A stretch of 64,000 bases of DNA, taken from NCBI RefSeq assembly GCF_029223585.1, contig NZ_CP119423.1:806001-870000 (forward strand), in the 5' to 3' direction. The translations under genes were made by a program, and so were the position numbers. Of the stretch, positions 9,946-19,759 are shown piece after piece (the stretch's first letter is position 1; the number at the start of each line of letters is the position of its first letter). The notes under the pieces were generated by a model, which saw only the letters and a program-made list of their open reading frames with translations, searched no databases and was not told where the DNA came from. Source of the stretch: Photobacterium sp. DA100. Its GTDB lineage: Bacteria > Pseudomonadota > Gammaproteobacteria > Enterobacterales > Vibrionaceae.

Positions 9946-10219
9946 TCTCACTAAAATTTTGTAAGAAAAAAACCAAAAAAAATTGAGCGTAAAGTACAAT
10001 TGTTGCTAAATATGAAAGAAACTTTATAACAAAAGTAAAAGTGTGAAATGTGACTCTAGTCTTTTTTTTGTCTTTATATCATTGTTTTCAGTGTGGTTTT
10101 AATTCTGAAGCGCAAAAGTTTCGGGTCACAAGGGTGTTACCTACAAAGTAGCAGGCAAGTAACAGCAATTTGAATAATGCATTCAACTTTTTTTGAGTAT
10201 TTGGCTCGTACGGCAGGGC

Positions 10220-10250
10220 GGCAAGTTTGTAAGCAAAGTACAAACTTGCC
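10220..10250 (-). terminator. Inverted repeat after ycaO, possible terminator
   Basis: Perfect 11-bp inverted repeat GGCAAGTTTGT / ACAAACTTGCC with a 9-base loop, about 40 bp after the ycaO stop. No U run follows on the minus strand, so terminator function is uncertain. Confidence 0.45.
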
Positions 10251-10291
10251 CAGGTTGAGGTTGAACAACCCGGACAGCCTTTGGGCGGGAG

Positions 10292-12046
10292 TTAGCGTTG
10301 TTTTGCTTGCTTAGCCACTTGTAGCTTTTGGTAAGAGTGCAGGAGCTGTTGGTGAGCTGGGAACTGGCTCATGGTGAGATCACCTGCTGTCAGACCGTAG
10401 AAATGGATACTGCCTTCAATGGAACCCCAGGCAGCTGCCACCGTGTCGGTACCAAATGTATGCTCGAAGTCCGCTTTGCACTGTGCCGGATCGCGCGCTT
10501 CGTCTAGTGCCAGCGCCAAACTGTCGACGAGACAGCGGAAGAAGTTCAGGCGATCGGCACCGTAGCTAGAGGCGTTGAATGCCACACACCACTTGGCGAA
10601 CTCCAGAGCCAGTTCGAGATCGCCGCCCGCCAAGGCAATCAAACATTTTAGCTCTCCGATGCGAAGGGTTTGCCAGGCATCCCCCGGTTGAACTGCCAGG
10701 CCAAGCATAGTGGGCAACAGAGTTTCGTCGTCGAACTCTTCTTCGACAATGTGGAACATTTCTGCGTATTGCTCTGCATCCCACTCAATGGCAGGTAGCG
10801 CCAACAGCACCTCTCGCAGCTCGAGAGCAACATTGTTGTTGGCTTCAATCAGATCTTCCACCGGGGCTATCTCTGACCAGCCTGGAACGATGATACGGCA
10901 GCAATCCACGCCCAGGTGATCATAATCAGCGATGTAGGCATCGGTCCCCGCGGCGTGCAATAGGCTCATCAAATGATCGAAGCGCTCCTCTGCGTTGCCG
11001 CTGATGTTCCACCCTGTGAATTCAAGCTCAGGTTCGTTTTGCAGCCGGGCTGTAGCAATGAATCCTGTCGATTCTGCGAGCTGATGGTCCGGCACGTGTT
11101 GCTCGTTACTTGCGTCGTTGTCAGACAACGAGGCCAGCAGGGTATTTAGCTCATCAAGGCTGCGGCCCTGCAGTAGTTCCGTGATACCGCGCTCAAGCGC
11201 GACGTCAAAGCAAGGGTGAGCAGCGAAACTGATAAGCGCAGTGCTAAATTGTGGGTTGGCTACTGCAATACAGGCCACTGGGTATTGGCCACCCAGTGAG
11301 GCGTCAAAGCCTTTTATTTGGAGGCCTTTGGCTTTCAGCGCATCAACCGATGCCGTGAATGAGGTGGAGCGGTTTAGTGCCTGCTCTGGGATTGCTGGCA
11401 GGTCGATTTGCCCAGACAAGACACGGTGCTTGATCTTGCGTTCGATGATCTCGCACAGGGCATGGGTGCGGGCTTCGAACCGGGTGTTGCCCGCTGCGAT
11501 ACCGTTGGATACATATAGGTTGCCAATGATATTCGCTGGCATGTTGATCACTTGCTTATCGCTCTGGCGTTCGAACGGCAGGGTGCAGATCCCGCGCGCC
11601 ATGTTGCTCGACTGCAGATCGATCAAATCGGTACCCAGCAACTCAAGGGTCGGATCGTAAAACTGGGTTAGGCGCTCGTCCAGGATCGCATCGGGTGGCA
11701 GGTTTTCCTCAAGGTCAATCGGGAACCATTTTTCATTAGGGTAATGGACAAATTCGCCGGTAGCGACCGCTGCACCCAAGTAGTGGTTGGCATAGAAGTC
11801 ATTGGTTGCCAGGCGTTCGAATTGCTTACCCAGTGCTGATGCCAGTGCGGCTTGCTTGGTTGCCCCCTTACCCGTGGTGACGTTCATCGGTGCGTCGGTA
11901 TCGTCAATCTGCACTGACCAGACATTGGGAACCGGATTGTGCCAAGAAGCATTGCCAATGTTGAAACCAAGTTCTTTAAGTTTGGTTTGGAAATTCTCGA
12001 TGGTGTCTTCGAGCGCGGCGTCTTTTCCGGGGATGTGTGTTTTCAT
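10292..12046 (-). CDS. ycaO: YcaO-family protein (ribosomal S12 methylthiolation accessory factor)
   Basis: Protein of 584 residues from the ATG at 12046 (MKTHIPGKDAALED). This matches the E. coli YcaO N-terminus better than an upstream GTG in the same frame, which lacks a ribosome site. Family landmarks are present: NPVPNVWSV, GKGATKQAALASALG, NIIGNLYVSNGIAAG, SLGGQYPV and FTELLQGR-like ITELLQGR, followed by a C-terminal helical (TPR-like) part. YcaO proteins are ATP-dependent backbone amide activators; E. coli YcaO helps RimO methylthiolate ribosomal protein S12. The chromosomal link with pflB is conserved from E. coli. No peptide precursor or partner cyclodehydratase gene is nearby, so this is the housekeeping type and not an azole-peptide cluster. 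Confidence 0.95.
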   Translation of the reverse strand: MKTHIPGKDAALEDTIENFQTKLKELGFNIGNASWHNPVPNVWSVQIDDTDAPMNVTTGKGATKQAALASALGKQFERLATNDFYANHYLGAAVATGEFVHYPNEKWFPIDLEENLPPDAILDERLTQFYDPTLELLGTDLIDLQSSNMARGICTLPFERQSDKQVINMPANIIGNLYVSNGIAAGNTRFEARTHALCEIIERKIKHRVLSGQIDLPAIPEQALNRSTSFTASVDALKAKGLQIKGFDASLGGQYPVACIAVANPQFSTALISFAAHPCFDVALERGITELLQGRSLDELNTLLASLSDNDASNEQHVPDHQLAESTGFIATARLQNEPELEFTGWNISGNAEERFDHLMSLLHAAGTDAYIADYDHLGVDCCRIIVPGWSEIAPVEDLIEANNNVALELREVLLALPAIEWDAEQYAEMFHIVEEEFDDETLLPTMLGLAVQPGDAWQTLRIGELKCLIALAGGDLELALEFAKWCVAFNASSYGADRLNFFRCLVDSLALALDEARDPAQCKADFEHTFGTDTVAAAWGSIEGSIHFYGLTAGDLTMSQFPAHQQLLHSYQKLQVAKQAKQR

Positions 12047-12349
12047 GATCGATCTCGTCACAAGGCAGGAAGTTAGATGGCGCGAAGTATAACTAATAAT
12101 ACAGCGGATGCCTAAATGTGAGCGAAATCAAGAACCAGAAACATTTTGTCGATATTTTGACCGCAATCCCACCTTGTGCTGACGAGCAGTGAAAGTAGTC
12201 ACAGTTATTCCTTACTTCTTGTAGCAGAATGAATTGGTCAGATGAGATCCAACCACCTAATAATTCTGACATAAAATAGAAATTCACTACTTTTGTCGGT
12301 GGGCGTTCGTCTGTGTAGGCAAAAGTAGATGAAGTCAAAGAGGGATACG

Positions 12350-13705
12350 ATGAAAGCAACAATAGCATCAAATATCGACGCGCTGCGTGATGACTATATT
12401 GCCGCAGTGAAGCGTTTGGTGGCTATTCCCAGTGTCTACCAGGAAGATGATAGCGGTAAGCCGTTTGGCAAGCCAATAGATGACTGCCTGGATGAAACAC
12501 TGCGGCTATGCCACGACTTGGGGTTTGCCATCTATAAGGATCACAAAGGGTATTACGGCTATGCCGAAATTGGTGATGGCGAGCAAATGATAGGTGTGTT
12601 GGGCCATTTGGATGTGGTGCCAACCGGAGAGTTGTCGGCTTGGCACTCGGAGCCATTTAGCCCGGAGATCCGCGATGGTCGACTTTACGGGCGGGGAACT
12701 CAGGACGACAAAGGGCCGACGTTAGCCGCGATTTTTGCGGTCAAAGCCTTACTGGATAGCGGCGTGGTACTCAACAAGCGCATCCGCTTTATCTTCGGTA
12801 CTGATGAAGAAACCCTTTGGCGCTGTATTGACCGCTACTTGGAAAAAGAAGAAGTCCCAAGCTGTGGTTTCACCCCTGATTCAGCCTTCCCGCTTATCCA
12901 TGCTGAAAAAATGCTGATCCAGTCCTGGCTGCACGGGCCGGGTGATAACGTGCTGTCGCTGGCGTGCGGCGGCGCCCTCAATGCTGTCCCCGAGTTAGCC
13001 AAGTATGAAGGGCCGCTATGGGAAGAGCTCGCCTCGCAGCTCGATAAGCTGGGTTATGACTTTACCGCCGAAGATGCCGAGGTCACGGTGTTTGGCAAGG
13101 CGGCCCATTCCGCCGCCAGCGACATCAAAGGTGTCAATGCAATCGCCCGCCTTTGCTTGGCACTGCGCCACATAGGGGTAACCCATCCTGCCGTTAAGTT
13201 CGTGGCCGAACAGGTCGGGGAGGATGCCAATGCCAAAGAGATCTTCGGCCCGGTGGAGGATGTCAGCGGTCGGTTGACCTTCAATGTTGCTCAGTTGGAG
13301 ATCAATGAGCAGGCCAGCAAGATCGGCATTGACATCCGGGTACCGGTAACTTTCGAAAAAGCGGACTTTGATAATGATATCCAGGCCGTGGCTGAGCAGT
13401 ATGGTTTGCGCTACGAGGAATTTGATGTGCTACCTTCCTTGTATATGCCTGCAGAAAGCCCGGTGATCCAAACCCTGATGAGTGCCTATCAAGAAATCAG
13501 CGGGGATATGGACAGCGAGCCGATGACATCCGGTGGGGCAACCTATGCCCGTGCGATACCGAACTGTGTGGCTTACGGGGCAATTTTCCCCGGCCGCGAT
13601 AAAGTTGAGCACATGCCGAATGAATATTTGATTATTGATGACATGCTCAAAGCAATGAATGTGTATGCCAACGCGATTTATCAGCTGCAGGGAGTAGAGC
13701 TATGA
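12350..13705 (+). CDS. M20 family dipeptidase (PepV/Sapep-like)
   Basis: Protein of 451 residues from ATG 12350, which has AGAGGGA upstream; an earlier in-frame codon at 12329 lacks a site. M20 metal-ligand motifs are visible: LGHLDVVPTGE (first His/Asp), GRGTQDDKGP (bridging Asp), GTDEET (catalytic Glu and Glu ligand) and EPMTSGGATYA near the end. M20 dipeptidases of this type cleave Xaa-dipeptides in the cytosol using two zinc or manganese ions. Its stop overlaps the start of the YfcC carrier (ATGA), so the two are translationally coupled, and the carrier may import the peptides that this enzyme hydrolyses. Confidence 0.9.
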   Translation: MKATIASNIDALRDDYIAAVKRLVAIPSVYQEDDSGKPFGKPIDDCLDETLRLCHDLGFAIYKDHKGYYGYAEIGDGEQMIGVLGHLDVVPTGELSAWHSEPFSPEIRDGRLYGRGTQDDKGPTLAAIFAVKALLDSGVVLNKRIRFIFGTDEETLWRCIDRYLEKEEVPSCGFTPDSAFPLIHAEKMLIQSWLHGPGDNVLSLACGGALNAVPELAKYEGPLWEELASQLDKLGYDFTAEDAEVTVFGKAAHSAASDIKGVNAIARLCLALRHIGVTHPAVKFVAEQVGEDANAKEIFGPVEDVSGRLTFNVAQLEINEQASKIGIDIRVPVTFEKADFDNDIQAVAEQYGLRYEEFDVLPSLYMPAESPVIQTLMSAYQEISGDMDSEPMTSGGATYARAIPNCVAYGAIFPGRDKVEHMPNEYLIIDDMLKAMNVYANAIYQLQGVEL

Positions 13706-15183
13706 CCACGACTACAGAGGCTGGCAAAATGAAACGTTCTTTCAAAATGCCGACTGTTTATACCATTCTTTTTTCCATTATTGCCCTTGTGGCATTGCTG
13801 ACCTGGATCATGCCTGCAGGTAAGTATGACTACCTGGTCAATGGCACTGATGTGGTGATCCCGGCGGCCGAAGTGCTGGATTACGACGGCGGTGAGCGAT
13901 TGCTGCCTATCCCTGGTACCTATCAGGAACTGGAATCTTCGCCACAGGGGGTGATTGATGTCTTGATGGCACCTATCAAGGGCTTCCACAAGGCTGTCGA
14001 TGTTGCGCTGTTCGTCTTGGTGATCGGTGGTTTCCTCGCCGTGACCATGCGTACCGGTGCGATGGACTCCGGTGTGGCGGCGATCGTGCGCAAGTTCCGT
14101 GGACGCGAGCAGATGATGATCCCTGTCTTGATCACCCTGTTCGCACTGGGGGGCTCCACCTACGGGATGGCTGAAGAAACCGTGGCATTCTGGGCGGTGA
14201 TCCTGCCGGTGATGGCGGTTGCGGGTTACGATCGCATGGTGGCTGCGGGTATCATCCTGCTGGGCTCAGGTGTCGGGGTACTGGCCTCGACCGTCAACCC
14301 ATTTGCAACCGGTATTGCATCAGGCTTTGCCGGCCTGCCAATCGGCGATGGTATCGTACTGCGTGTTGTCCAACTGGCGATCTTGATTGTCCTGGCTTCT
14401 TGGTATGTGATGCGCTATGCCTCGAAAGTCAAAGCGGATAAAGCCAACTCTGTATTGGCGGATATCGAGTTCGATGACGAGTTCTCCCACGTTAGCGAAG
14501 ATACCGGTGAGTTCACCACCAAACAGAAATGGACCATGGGGATTTTCTTCGGTGCCTTCTTGGTGATGATTTACGGTGTGATTCCTTGGGAAGACATGGG
14601 GATCACCGCGATTCCGACACTGTGGTGGTGGTTTGATGAGCTGTCGACCCTGTTCTTGGCCGCTGCCATCCTGATTGCGGTGATCAACCGCATGCACGAA
14701 GGCGAGTTCATCAAGACCTTCATTGAAGGGGCCAAAGATCTTATCGGCGTTGCGCTGGTGGTCGCGGTTGCCCGTGGTATCTACGTCGTGATGGATAACG
14801 GTGTGATCATCGATACTATCCTTAATTGGGCTGAGGGCGTGGTAACCGGCCTGTCTTCTGGTGTGTTCGTGGTCGTGACCTACTTCGTCCATATCGTGCT
14901 GAGCTTCTTTATCCCATCTACCTCGGGCCTGGCGACAGTGTCGATGCCGCTGATGGCACCGCTGGCGGACTTCTCGGGGATCGGCCGTGACCTGATCATT
15001 ACCGCCTACCAGTCAGCAAGTGGTTGGATCAATATTTTCGCTCCAACGGCTGGCCATCTGGTTGCCGGTTTGGCATTGGCGAAAATCCCTTACGAGCGCT
15101 TCCTTAAGTGGGTGATGCCGTTTGTGATTATGGTATTGGTTGTGACCGTGGTGTTGCTGTTTGCCGGTGCCGCCATGGCGTAA
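13702..15183 (+). CDS. YfcC-family membrane carrier
   Basis: Protein of 493 residues with about 12 membrane segments. It matches the YfcC/arginine-ornithine antiporter-like family (C4-dicarboxylate anaerobic carrier superfamily): MPAGKYDYLVNG near the start, a large loop at residues 40-80, FALGGSTYGMAEET at about 150-165, GSGVGVLASTVNPFATGIASG near 190-210, and FFIPSTSGLATVSMPLMAPL near 405-425. Such proteins move amino acids, peptides or dicarboxylates. It is coupled by an ATGA overlap to the M20 dipeptidase, which suggests a dipeptide or acylated amino acid as substrate (inference). Confidence 0.88.
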   Translation: MTTTTEAGKMKRSFKMPTVYTILFSIIALVALLTWIMPAGKYDYLVNGTDVVIPAAEVLDYDGGERLLPIPGTYQELESSPQGVIDVLMAPIKGFHKAVDVALFVLVIGGFLAVTMRTGAMDSGVAAIVRKFRGREQMMIPVLITLFALGGSTYGMAEETVAFWAVILPVMAVAGYDRMVAAGIILLGSGVGVLASTVNPFATGIASGFAGLPIGDGIVLRVVQLAILIVLASWYVMRYASKVKADKANSVLADIEFDDEFSHVSEDTGEFTTKQKWTMGIFFGAFLVMIYGVIPWEDMGITAIPTLWWWFDELSTLFLAAAILIAVINRMHEGEFIKTFIEGAKDLIGVALVVAVARGIYVVMDNGVIIDTILNWAEGVVTGLSSGVFVVVTYFVHIVLSFFIPSTSGLATVSMPLMAPLADFSGIGRDLIITAYQSASGWINIFAPTAGHLVAGLALAKIPYERFLKWVMPFVIMVLVVTVVLLFAGAAMA

Positions 15184-15210
15184 TGAGTGTTAACCGTTCA
15201 ACCTAAAGGA

Positions 15211-15237
15211 AAGCGAGCCTGATGGCTCGCTTTTTTG
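15211..15237 (+). terminator. Rho-independent terminator
   Basis: Stem GCGAGCC / GGCTCGC with loop TGAT and six T, 30 bp after the YfcC gene stop. Confidence 0.9.
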
Positions 15238-15253
15238 TTGCCCCCGATAAGCC

Positions 15254-16984
15254 TTACTGCGGCTCTTTGGGCTGTTTTTTTGGCCGTAAGGCGAGGACAT
15301 GCAGAAGCCGTTCGGGGGCCTGCGGCCAAACCAGTGGGCTGGCAACCGGGTTGTCTTTGTTGAACCAGCCTTCGAAGCGGCTGGTGTTGTACTGGTAGAA
15401 CTCGACCGTGTTGTAGAGCGGGACCGTGACCTGCTGGTTGGCGATGAGCTGGTTGAGCTCGCGGATGATTTGGTGGCGCTGCTGGTTGGTTGCGGCTACC
15501 GGAAACTGGGCCAGCAGCGCGTCAACCCGGGCATTTTGATAATAGTGCATGGCATAGCGGGGGTAGTGCGGTGCCTGATAGGTGCTGTTGAACGCCATGT
15601 CAAAGTACTTGAAGGGGGTCGGTCCTTGCGGATAGTTGGTAATCGCCAACTGGTAATCGGCATGGGCGAGCTGTTCGTTAAACTGCAGGAAATCAGCCTG
15701 GATAGGCGTTACCTTGATCCCGATACGGAGCAACATCTCACTGATCAGCTGGGCGGTGGTATTGAAATCTGACCAGCCTTTAGGGGTAATGATAGTGAGC
15801 GCTAACGGTTTGCCGCCAGGCAGATCGCGCCAGCCATCGCCATTGCTGTCGATGAGCCCAATCTTGTCGAGCAGATCCCCTGCCAGCATCGGGTTGTAGG
15901 ACATGTAAGGCAGGTATTTTTCCGTGATGACAGGATCGGCCCAGGAACGGAAGCGTTCACTCATCCCCGACGCATAGCGAGAGGGTTTACCCTGCCCGAA
16001 AGCCGCAATATCAATCAACAGCTGGCGCTGCAGCGTCATTGAGATAGCACGGCGAAACTCCACCTTGTTGAACAGGTCTCGTACACCAGGATCGGCGGCC
16101 CTGAAGTTGAACATCAGGCTGACGTTGCTGGCCGGTGGTAGCCAGTATCTGAAGTCGGGCGAGTACGAGGCATAGTGGCGTTCAATATCCGGGATAAAAC
16201 TACCGGTCCAGTCGAACTCCCCCGTAGAAATACGCGATATAAAATCGTCGTTGGTCGTCACTTTCGGGTAGCGCAAACAGTCAATGTGCAGTTTCTCGGC
16301 TTGCCAATATACAGGGTTGGCACACTGCAGATAGCCATTCTCGTCGAGGTTTTCTATTTCGGTAAAAGGCCCGGTGCCGATGGGGGTCGGGTTGGTAAAC
16401 TGAGCGAAATTGTCCACCTGTTGCCATTGGTGCTTGGGCACAATGGGGAGCAGGACGAGGGTATAGGCGACCAAGGAATTGGGCTTTTTCAGCCTGAAAT
16501 AGACCTCATGATCATTACGTTTTTCGATAGACTCGACCCATAGTCTAATGCCATGTGAGTCAAGTTCTGGATGTTTAAGTGCCAGGGTGAATGAGAAAAT
16601 CACGTCATCGGCACTGAATGGTTTTCCATCTGACCACTTCACGCCGTCACGAAGCGAAAAGCTGATCCCCATCAGATCTTTGTCGAGCTGGTAATGAGTC
16701 GCCAGGCGGTATTCCGGCTTGTTATTTTGCAGTGTATTGAAGATGACTAACGGTTCAAACATGAACTCATGGGTTGTAGGCATGCTCCCTTTTGAAAAGG
16801 GGTTAAAGTTGGCAGTCACCGTATCTTTATACTCCGGAACCACCGTGAGAATTGTTACAGATTGTGGCAGGGCGCCAACTGCATAGCTAAACGGATAAAT
16901 CGTGCTAAAAACAAGCAGTAACAGGCTGGTCACGCGTTGGATTAAGAACGTTGAATTTACTGTAATTATTGATTTAACAGACAT
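15254..16984 (-). CDS. Periplasmic solute-binding protein, family 5 (chitobiose-binding-protein-like)
   Basis: Protein of 576 residues with an N-terminal signal-like stretch (residues 14-37, ending near YAVGALP) followed by an SBP_bac_5 body. Recognisable features include FNPFSKGSMPTTHEFMFEPLV, GVKWSDGKPFSADDVIFSF and YNTSRFEGWFNKDNP with ERLLHVL near the end. These closely recall the Vibrio chitin-oligosaccharide binding protein CBP, which feeds an ABC importer and also holds the sensor ChiS inactive. No permease or ATPase gene of this family is adjacent, so it is an orphan receptor here; an unlinked importer or a signalling role are both possible. Ribosome site GGA is 7 bases before ATG. 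It diverges from the amino-acid ABC operon. Confidence 0.85.
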   Translation of the reverse strand: MSVKSIITVNSTFLIQRVTSLLLLVFSTIYPFSYAVGALPQSVTILTVVPEYKDTVTANFNPFSKGSMPTTHEFMFEPLVIFNTLQNNKPEYRLATHYQLDKDLMGISFSLRDGVKWSDGKPFSADDVIFSFTLALKHPELDSHGIRLWVESIEKRNDHEVYFRLKKPNSLVAYTLVLLPIVPKHQWQQVDNFAQFTNPTPIGTGPFTEIENLDENGYLQCANPVYWQAEKLHIDCLRYPKVTTNDDFISRISTGEFDWTGSFIPDIERHYASYSPDFRYWLPPASNVSLMFNFRAADPGVRDLFNKVEFRRAISMTLQRQLLIDIAAFGQGKPSRYASGMSERFRSWADPVITEKYLPYMSYNPMLAGDLLDKIGLIDSNGDGWRDLPGGKPLALTIITPKGWSDFNTTAQLISEMLLRIGIKVTPIQADFLQFNEQLAHADYQLAITNYPQGPTPFKYFDMAFNSTYQAPHYPRYAMHYYQNARVDALLAQFPVAATNQQRHQIIRELNQLIANQQVTVPLYNTVEFYQYNTSRFEGWFNKDNPVASPLVWPQAPERLLHVLALRPKKQPKEPQ

Positions 16985-17271
16985 ATTTTATCCGGCTATG
17001 TATTTTGCCACATAAATTACCCCAAGCAGTGAAATAGTTCAATGTAGGTGAAACAGTAGCTATTTGCGGTTTTATTCTGAAAACATGACTGGTTATTCTT
17101 GCTTTGTGCTGGTTAATGAAATGTTGCCAAATTTTATTTCTAGTGATACCGTCGATAAAAGTGTTCGGAAAACAGGCGATCTTTAGCTCTTTTTGGGCAC
17201 GTTGAATCCCACCATTGAAACATACGGTGAAGGGATATTGGTAATTCACGGAGTAACAGGAGTTGGCGCAC

Positions 17272-18042
17272 ATGGCAGGTGAAGTGGCGCTTGATGTAAG
17301 GGATTTGCATAAGTCTTTTGGCCAGAACGAAGTTCTAAAAGGCATATCGTTAACGGCCCACCGTGGTGATGTAATTTCAATTATCGGCTCATCCGGATCA
17401 GGGAAGAGTACTTTCCTGCGTTGTATCAACCTACTGGAAACACCGACTCAGGGCGAGATCTGGGTTAACGGTGAATTGATTAAAATGAAAAACAATCGCC
17501 AGGGGGAGTTTTTGCCTGTTGATGAAAAACAGGTACAGCGTATTCGTTCCCGCCTAGCAATGGTATTTCAGGGGTTCAACTTATGGTCACACATGACGGT
17601 ACTGGGCAATGTGATTGAAGCACCGGTGCATGTACTGGGTGTCCCTAAGGCTGAGGCCATTGAGCGTGGTGAAGCATTGCTGAAAAAGGTTGGCCTCTAT
17701 GAGCGCCGTAATTATTACCCGGGGCATTTGTCGGGCGGGCAGCAGCAGCGTGCAGCCATCGCCCGAGCACTGGCAGTAGACCCTGAAGTGATGTTGTTTG
17801 ACGAGCCGACCTCGGCCCTTGACCCCGAACTGGTGGGAGAGGTGCTGGGTGTCATGCAGGATTTGGCGCAGGAAGGCAGGACCATGCTGGTGGTGACCCA
17901 TGAAATGGCCTTTGCCCGAGACGTGTCCAACCAGGTGATGTTCTTGCACCAGGGGAAAGTGGAAGAGCAGGGTGATCCGGCCAAGCTGTTCTCTAATCCG
18001 GAGTCTGAGCGTCTTCAGCAATTTATCTCTTCGATATATTAA
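17272..18042 (+). CDS. Basic amino-acid ABC transporter, ATP-binding protein (HisP/AotP type)
   Basis: Protein of 256 residues. Walker A is GSSGSGKST, the signature LSGGQQQRAAIARAL, Walker B VMLFDEPTSALDPEL, and the switch His is in VVTHEM. The HisP/AotP-specific insert (KMKNNRQGEFLPVDEKQ) between Walker A and the Q-loop is present. The ATG at 17272 is preceded by CAGGAG at a suitable distance; a TTG three codons upstream sits on top of that site. It energises uptake of arginine, ornithine, lysine or histidine. First gene of an ATPase - binding protein - permease - permease operon ending at 20437. Confidence 0.95.
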   Translation: MAGEVALDVRDLHKSFGQNEVLKGISLTAHRGDVISIIGSSGSGKSTFLRCINLLETPTQGEIWVNGELIKMKNNRQGEFLPVDEKQVQRIRSRLAMVFQGFNLWSHMTVLGNVIEAPVHVLGVPKAEAIERGEALLKKVGLYERRNYYPGHLSGGQQQRAAIARALAVDPEVMLFDEPTSALDPELVGEVLGVMQDLAQEGRTMLVVTHEMAFARDVSNQVMFLHQGKVEEQGDPAKLFSNPESERLQQFISSIY

Positions 18043-18162
18043 CTAACGAGTAAACAGCAAACCTGCGATCCATGGCAACCTGTTTGGGGATGGGAAGTCA
18101 GTGAGGGAAGGATCGTCAAAGGCATGCAATCAACAGACTAAAAAGTACAGCAGGAGTAAACA

Positions 18163-18939
18163 ATGAAAAAATGGATTTTGGCGGCAGCCGTTGTAACAGC
18201 TTTGGGTACCACAGCCGTACAGGCAAAAGAGTGGAAGACCGTACGTTTTGGTATTGAGGGGGCTTACCCTCCATTTAGCTGGACCGAGCCAAACGGTGAG
18301 CTTCGTGGTTTCGATGTCGATATGGCCAATGCGCTGTGTAAAGAGCTGGAAGCCAAGTGCCAGATCGTTGCCCAGGACTGGGATGGTATTATCCCGTCGC
18401 TGCTAGCCCGTAAGTACGATGCTATTATCGCTGCTATGTCTATTACCGAAGAGCGTAAGAAGCGTGTTGATTTCACAGGTAAATATGCCCTTATCCCTAA
18501 CAAGTTTGTTGCCAAAAAAGGCACTGAGCTCGACTTCACCAAAGAAGGGCTGAAGGGCGTTAAAGTCGGGGTTCAGCGTGCGACTACCCACGATAAGTAC
18601 CTGACCGATAACTTTGACGGCTCGGTAGAGATTGTTCGCTACGGCTCGTTCGATGATGCTTACCTTGACCTGAAAGCGGGCCGTATTGCCACTGTATTGG
18701 GTGATGCCTCTGCACTGGAAGAGGGCCTGCTGAACAAACCGGGTGGTGACGGCTATGAGTTTATCGGCCCATCGCTGACGGATCCGCAATGGTTCGGTGA
18801 CGGTTTCGGTATCGCGGTTCGCAAGCAAGACAAAGATCTGACCAAGCAGCTTGATGAAGCGATCAAGTCACTTCGTGAGAAAGGCATCTACCAGCAGATT
18901 GCCTCGAAATACTTTGCTTACGACGTTTACGGTGAGTAA
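18163..18939 (+). CDS. Basic amino-acid ABC transporter, periplasmic binding protein
   Basis: Protein of 258 residues with a signal peptide (MKKWILAAAVVTALGTTAVQA, cleavage after QA). The family-3 binding core runs from VRFGIEGAYPPFSW through GFDVDMANALC to MSITEERKKRVDFTGKY. These are hallmarks of lysine/arginine/ornithine and arginine binding proteins (ArgT, AotJ). Ribosome site CAGGAG. It lies 120 bp after the ATPase gene and 77 bp before the first permease gene; the larger gap before it may allow extra expression of the binding protein. Confidence 0.95.
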   Translation: MKKWILAAAVVTALGTTAVQAKEWKTVRFGIEGAYPPFSWTEPNGELRGFDVDMANALCKELEAKCQIVAQDWDGIIPSLLARKYDAIIAAMSITEERKKRVDFTGKYALIPNKFVAKKGTELDFTKEGLKGVKVGVQRATTHDKYLTDNFDGSVEIVRYGSFDDAYLDLKAGRIATVLGDASALEEGLLNKPGGDGYEFIGPSLTDPQWFGDGFGIAVRKQDKDLTKQLDEAIKSLREKGIYQQIASKYFAYDVYGE

Positions 18940-19016
18940 TCAGTAGAACCTTGCTGTGATCCCAGCCGTCAAGCTTGTTGGGATCACTCTCCTAAGCTGT
19001 AACAAGGAGCTTCCTT

Positions 19017-19757
19017 TTGATTGATTTGAAAGGTTATGAGTGGTCACTGGTGGAAGGGGCATGGATTACCCTGCAGGTCGCTCTGCTATCACTGGTACTG
19101 GCGATGATATTGGGTATGCTTGGCGCGTTGGCGAAGCTATCTCCGTATCGCTGGGCGAGGGCAATCGCCACCTTCTATACCACAGTGATCCGTGGTATCC
19201 CTGATTTGGTACTGATGATGCTGATCTTCTTCGGCGGGCAGATGCTGCTCAATGACAGCCTCTACCGGATCAATGAATCTCTCAACGAGTATTTTACCTC
19301 ATCCGATCCCAATCATGAGTGGACTGCCTATCTGCCTGATTATATTGAGATCAGTCCGTTTATCGCCGGGATCTTGACTATCGGCTTTATCTTCGGTGCC
19401 TATATGGCAGAGACCTTCCGCGGCGCGATTCTGGCGGTTGATAAAGGCGAGCTGGAAGCCGGCAAGGCCTACGGCATGAGCGGCTTCCTGTCGTTCCGCC
19501 GCATATTGCTGCCGCAGATGATCCGCCATGCATTGCCGGGTTTTGGTAACAACTGGCTGGTATTGCTGAAAACGACCGCCTTGGTTTCCGTGATTGGCCT
19601 TGATGATATGGTGCGCAAGGGAGCACTCGCTGCCGGGACGACCCAGATGCCCTTTACCTTTTACATGGCTGTGGCGGTTATTTTCCTTCTGTTTACGTCG
19701 CTCTCGACAACTGGCCTCAAGTGGGCCGAGCGTAAATTCAGTATTCACACGAGGTAG
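19017..19757 (+). CDS. Basic amino-acid ABC transporter permease (HisQ/AotQ type)
   Basis: Protein of 246 residues starting at TTG 19017, with AAGGAG 7 bases upstream, so the rare start is well supported. About five membrane segments are seen, and the EAA loop is EAGKAYGMSGFLSFRRILLPQMIRHALPGFGN near residues 148-180. It forms the transmembrane pore with the next permease. Confidence 0.94.
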   Translation: MIDLKGYEWSLVEGAWITLQVALLSLVLAMILGMLGALAKLSPYRWARAIATFYTTVIRGIPDLVLMMLIFFGGQMLLNDSLYRINESLNEYFTSSDPNHEWTAYLPDYIEISPFIAGILTIGFIFGAYMAETFRGAILAVDKGELEAGKAYGMSGFLSFRRILLPQMIRHALPGFGNNWLVLLKTTALVSVIGLDDMVRKGALAAGTTQMPFTFYMAVAVIFLLFTSLSTTGLKWAERKFSIHTR

Positions 19758-19759
19758 CT

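Noticed and set aside
10292..12046. YcaO gene as a marker of an azole-containing peptide cluster
   Set aside because: Sequence and neighbours match the housekeeping YcaO of the pfl locus; no precursor peptide or dehydrogenase gene nearby.
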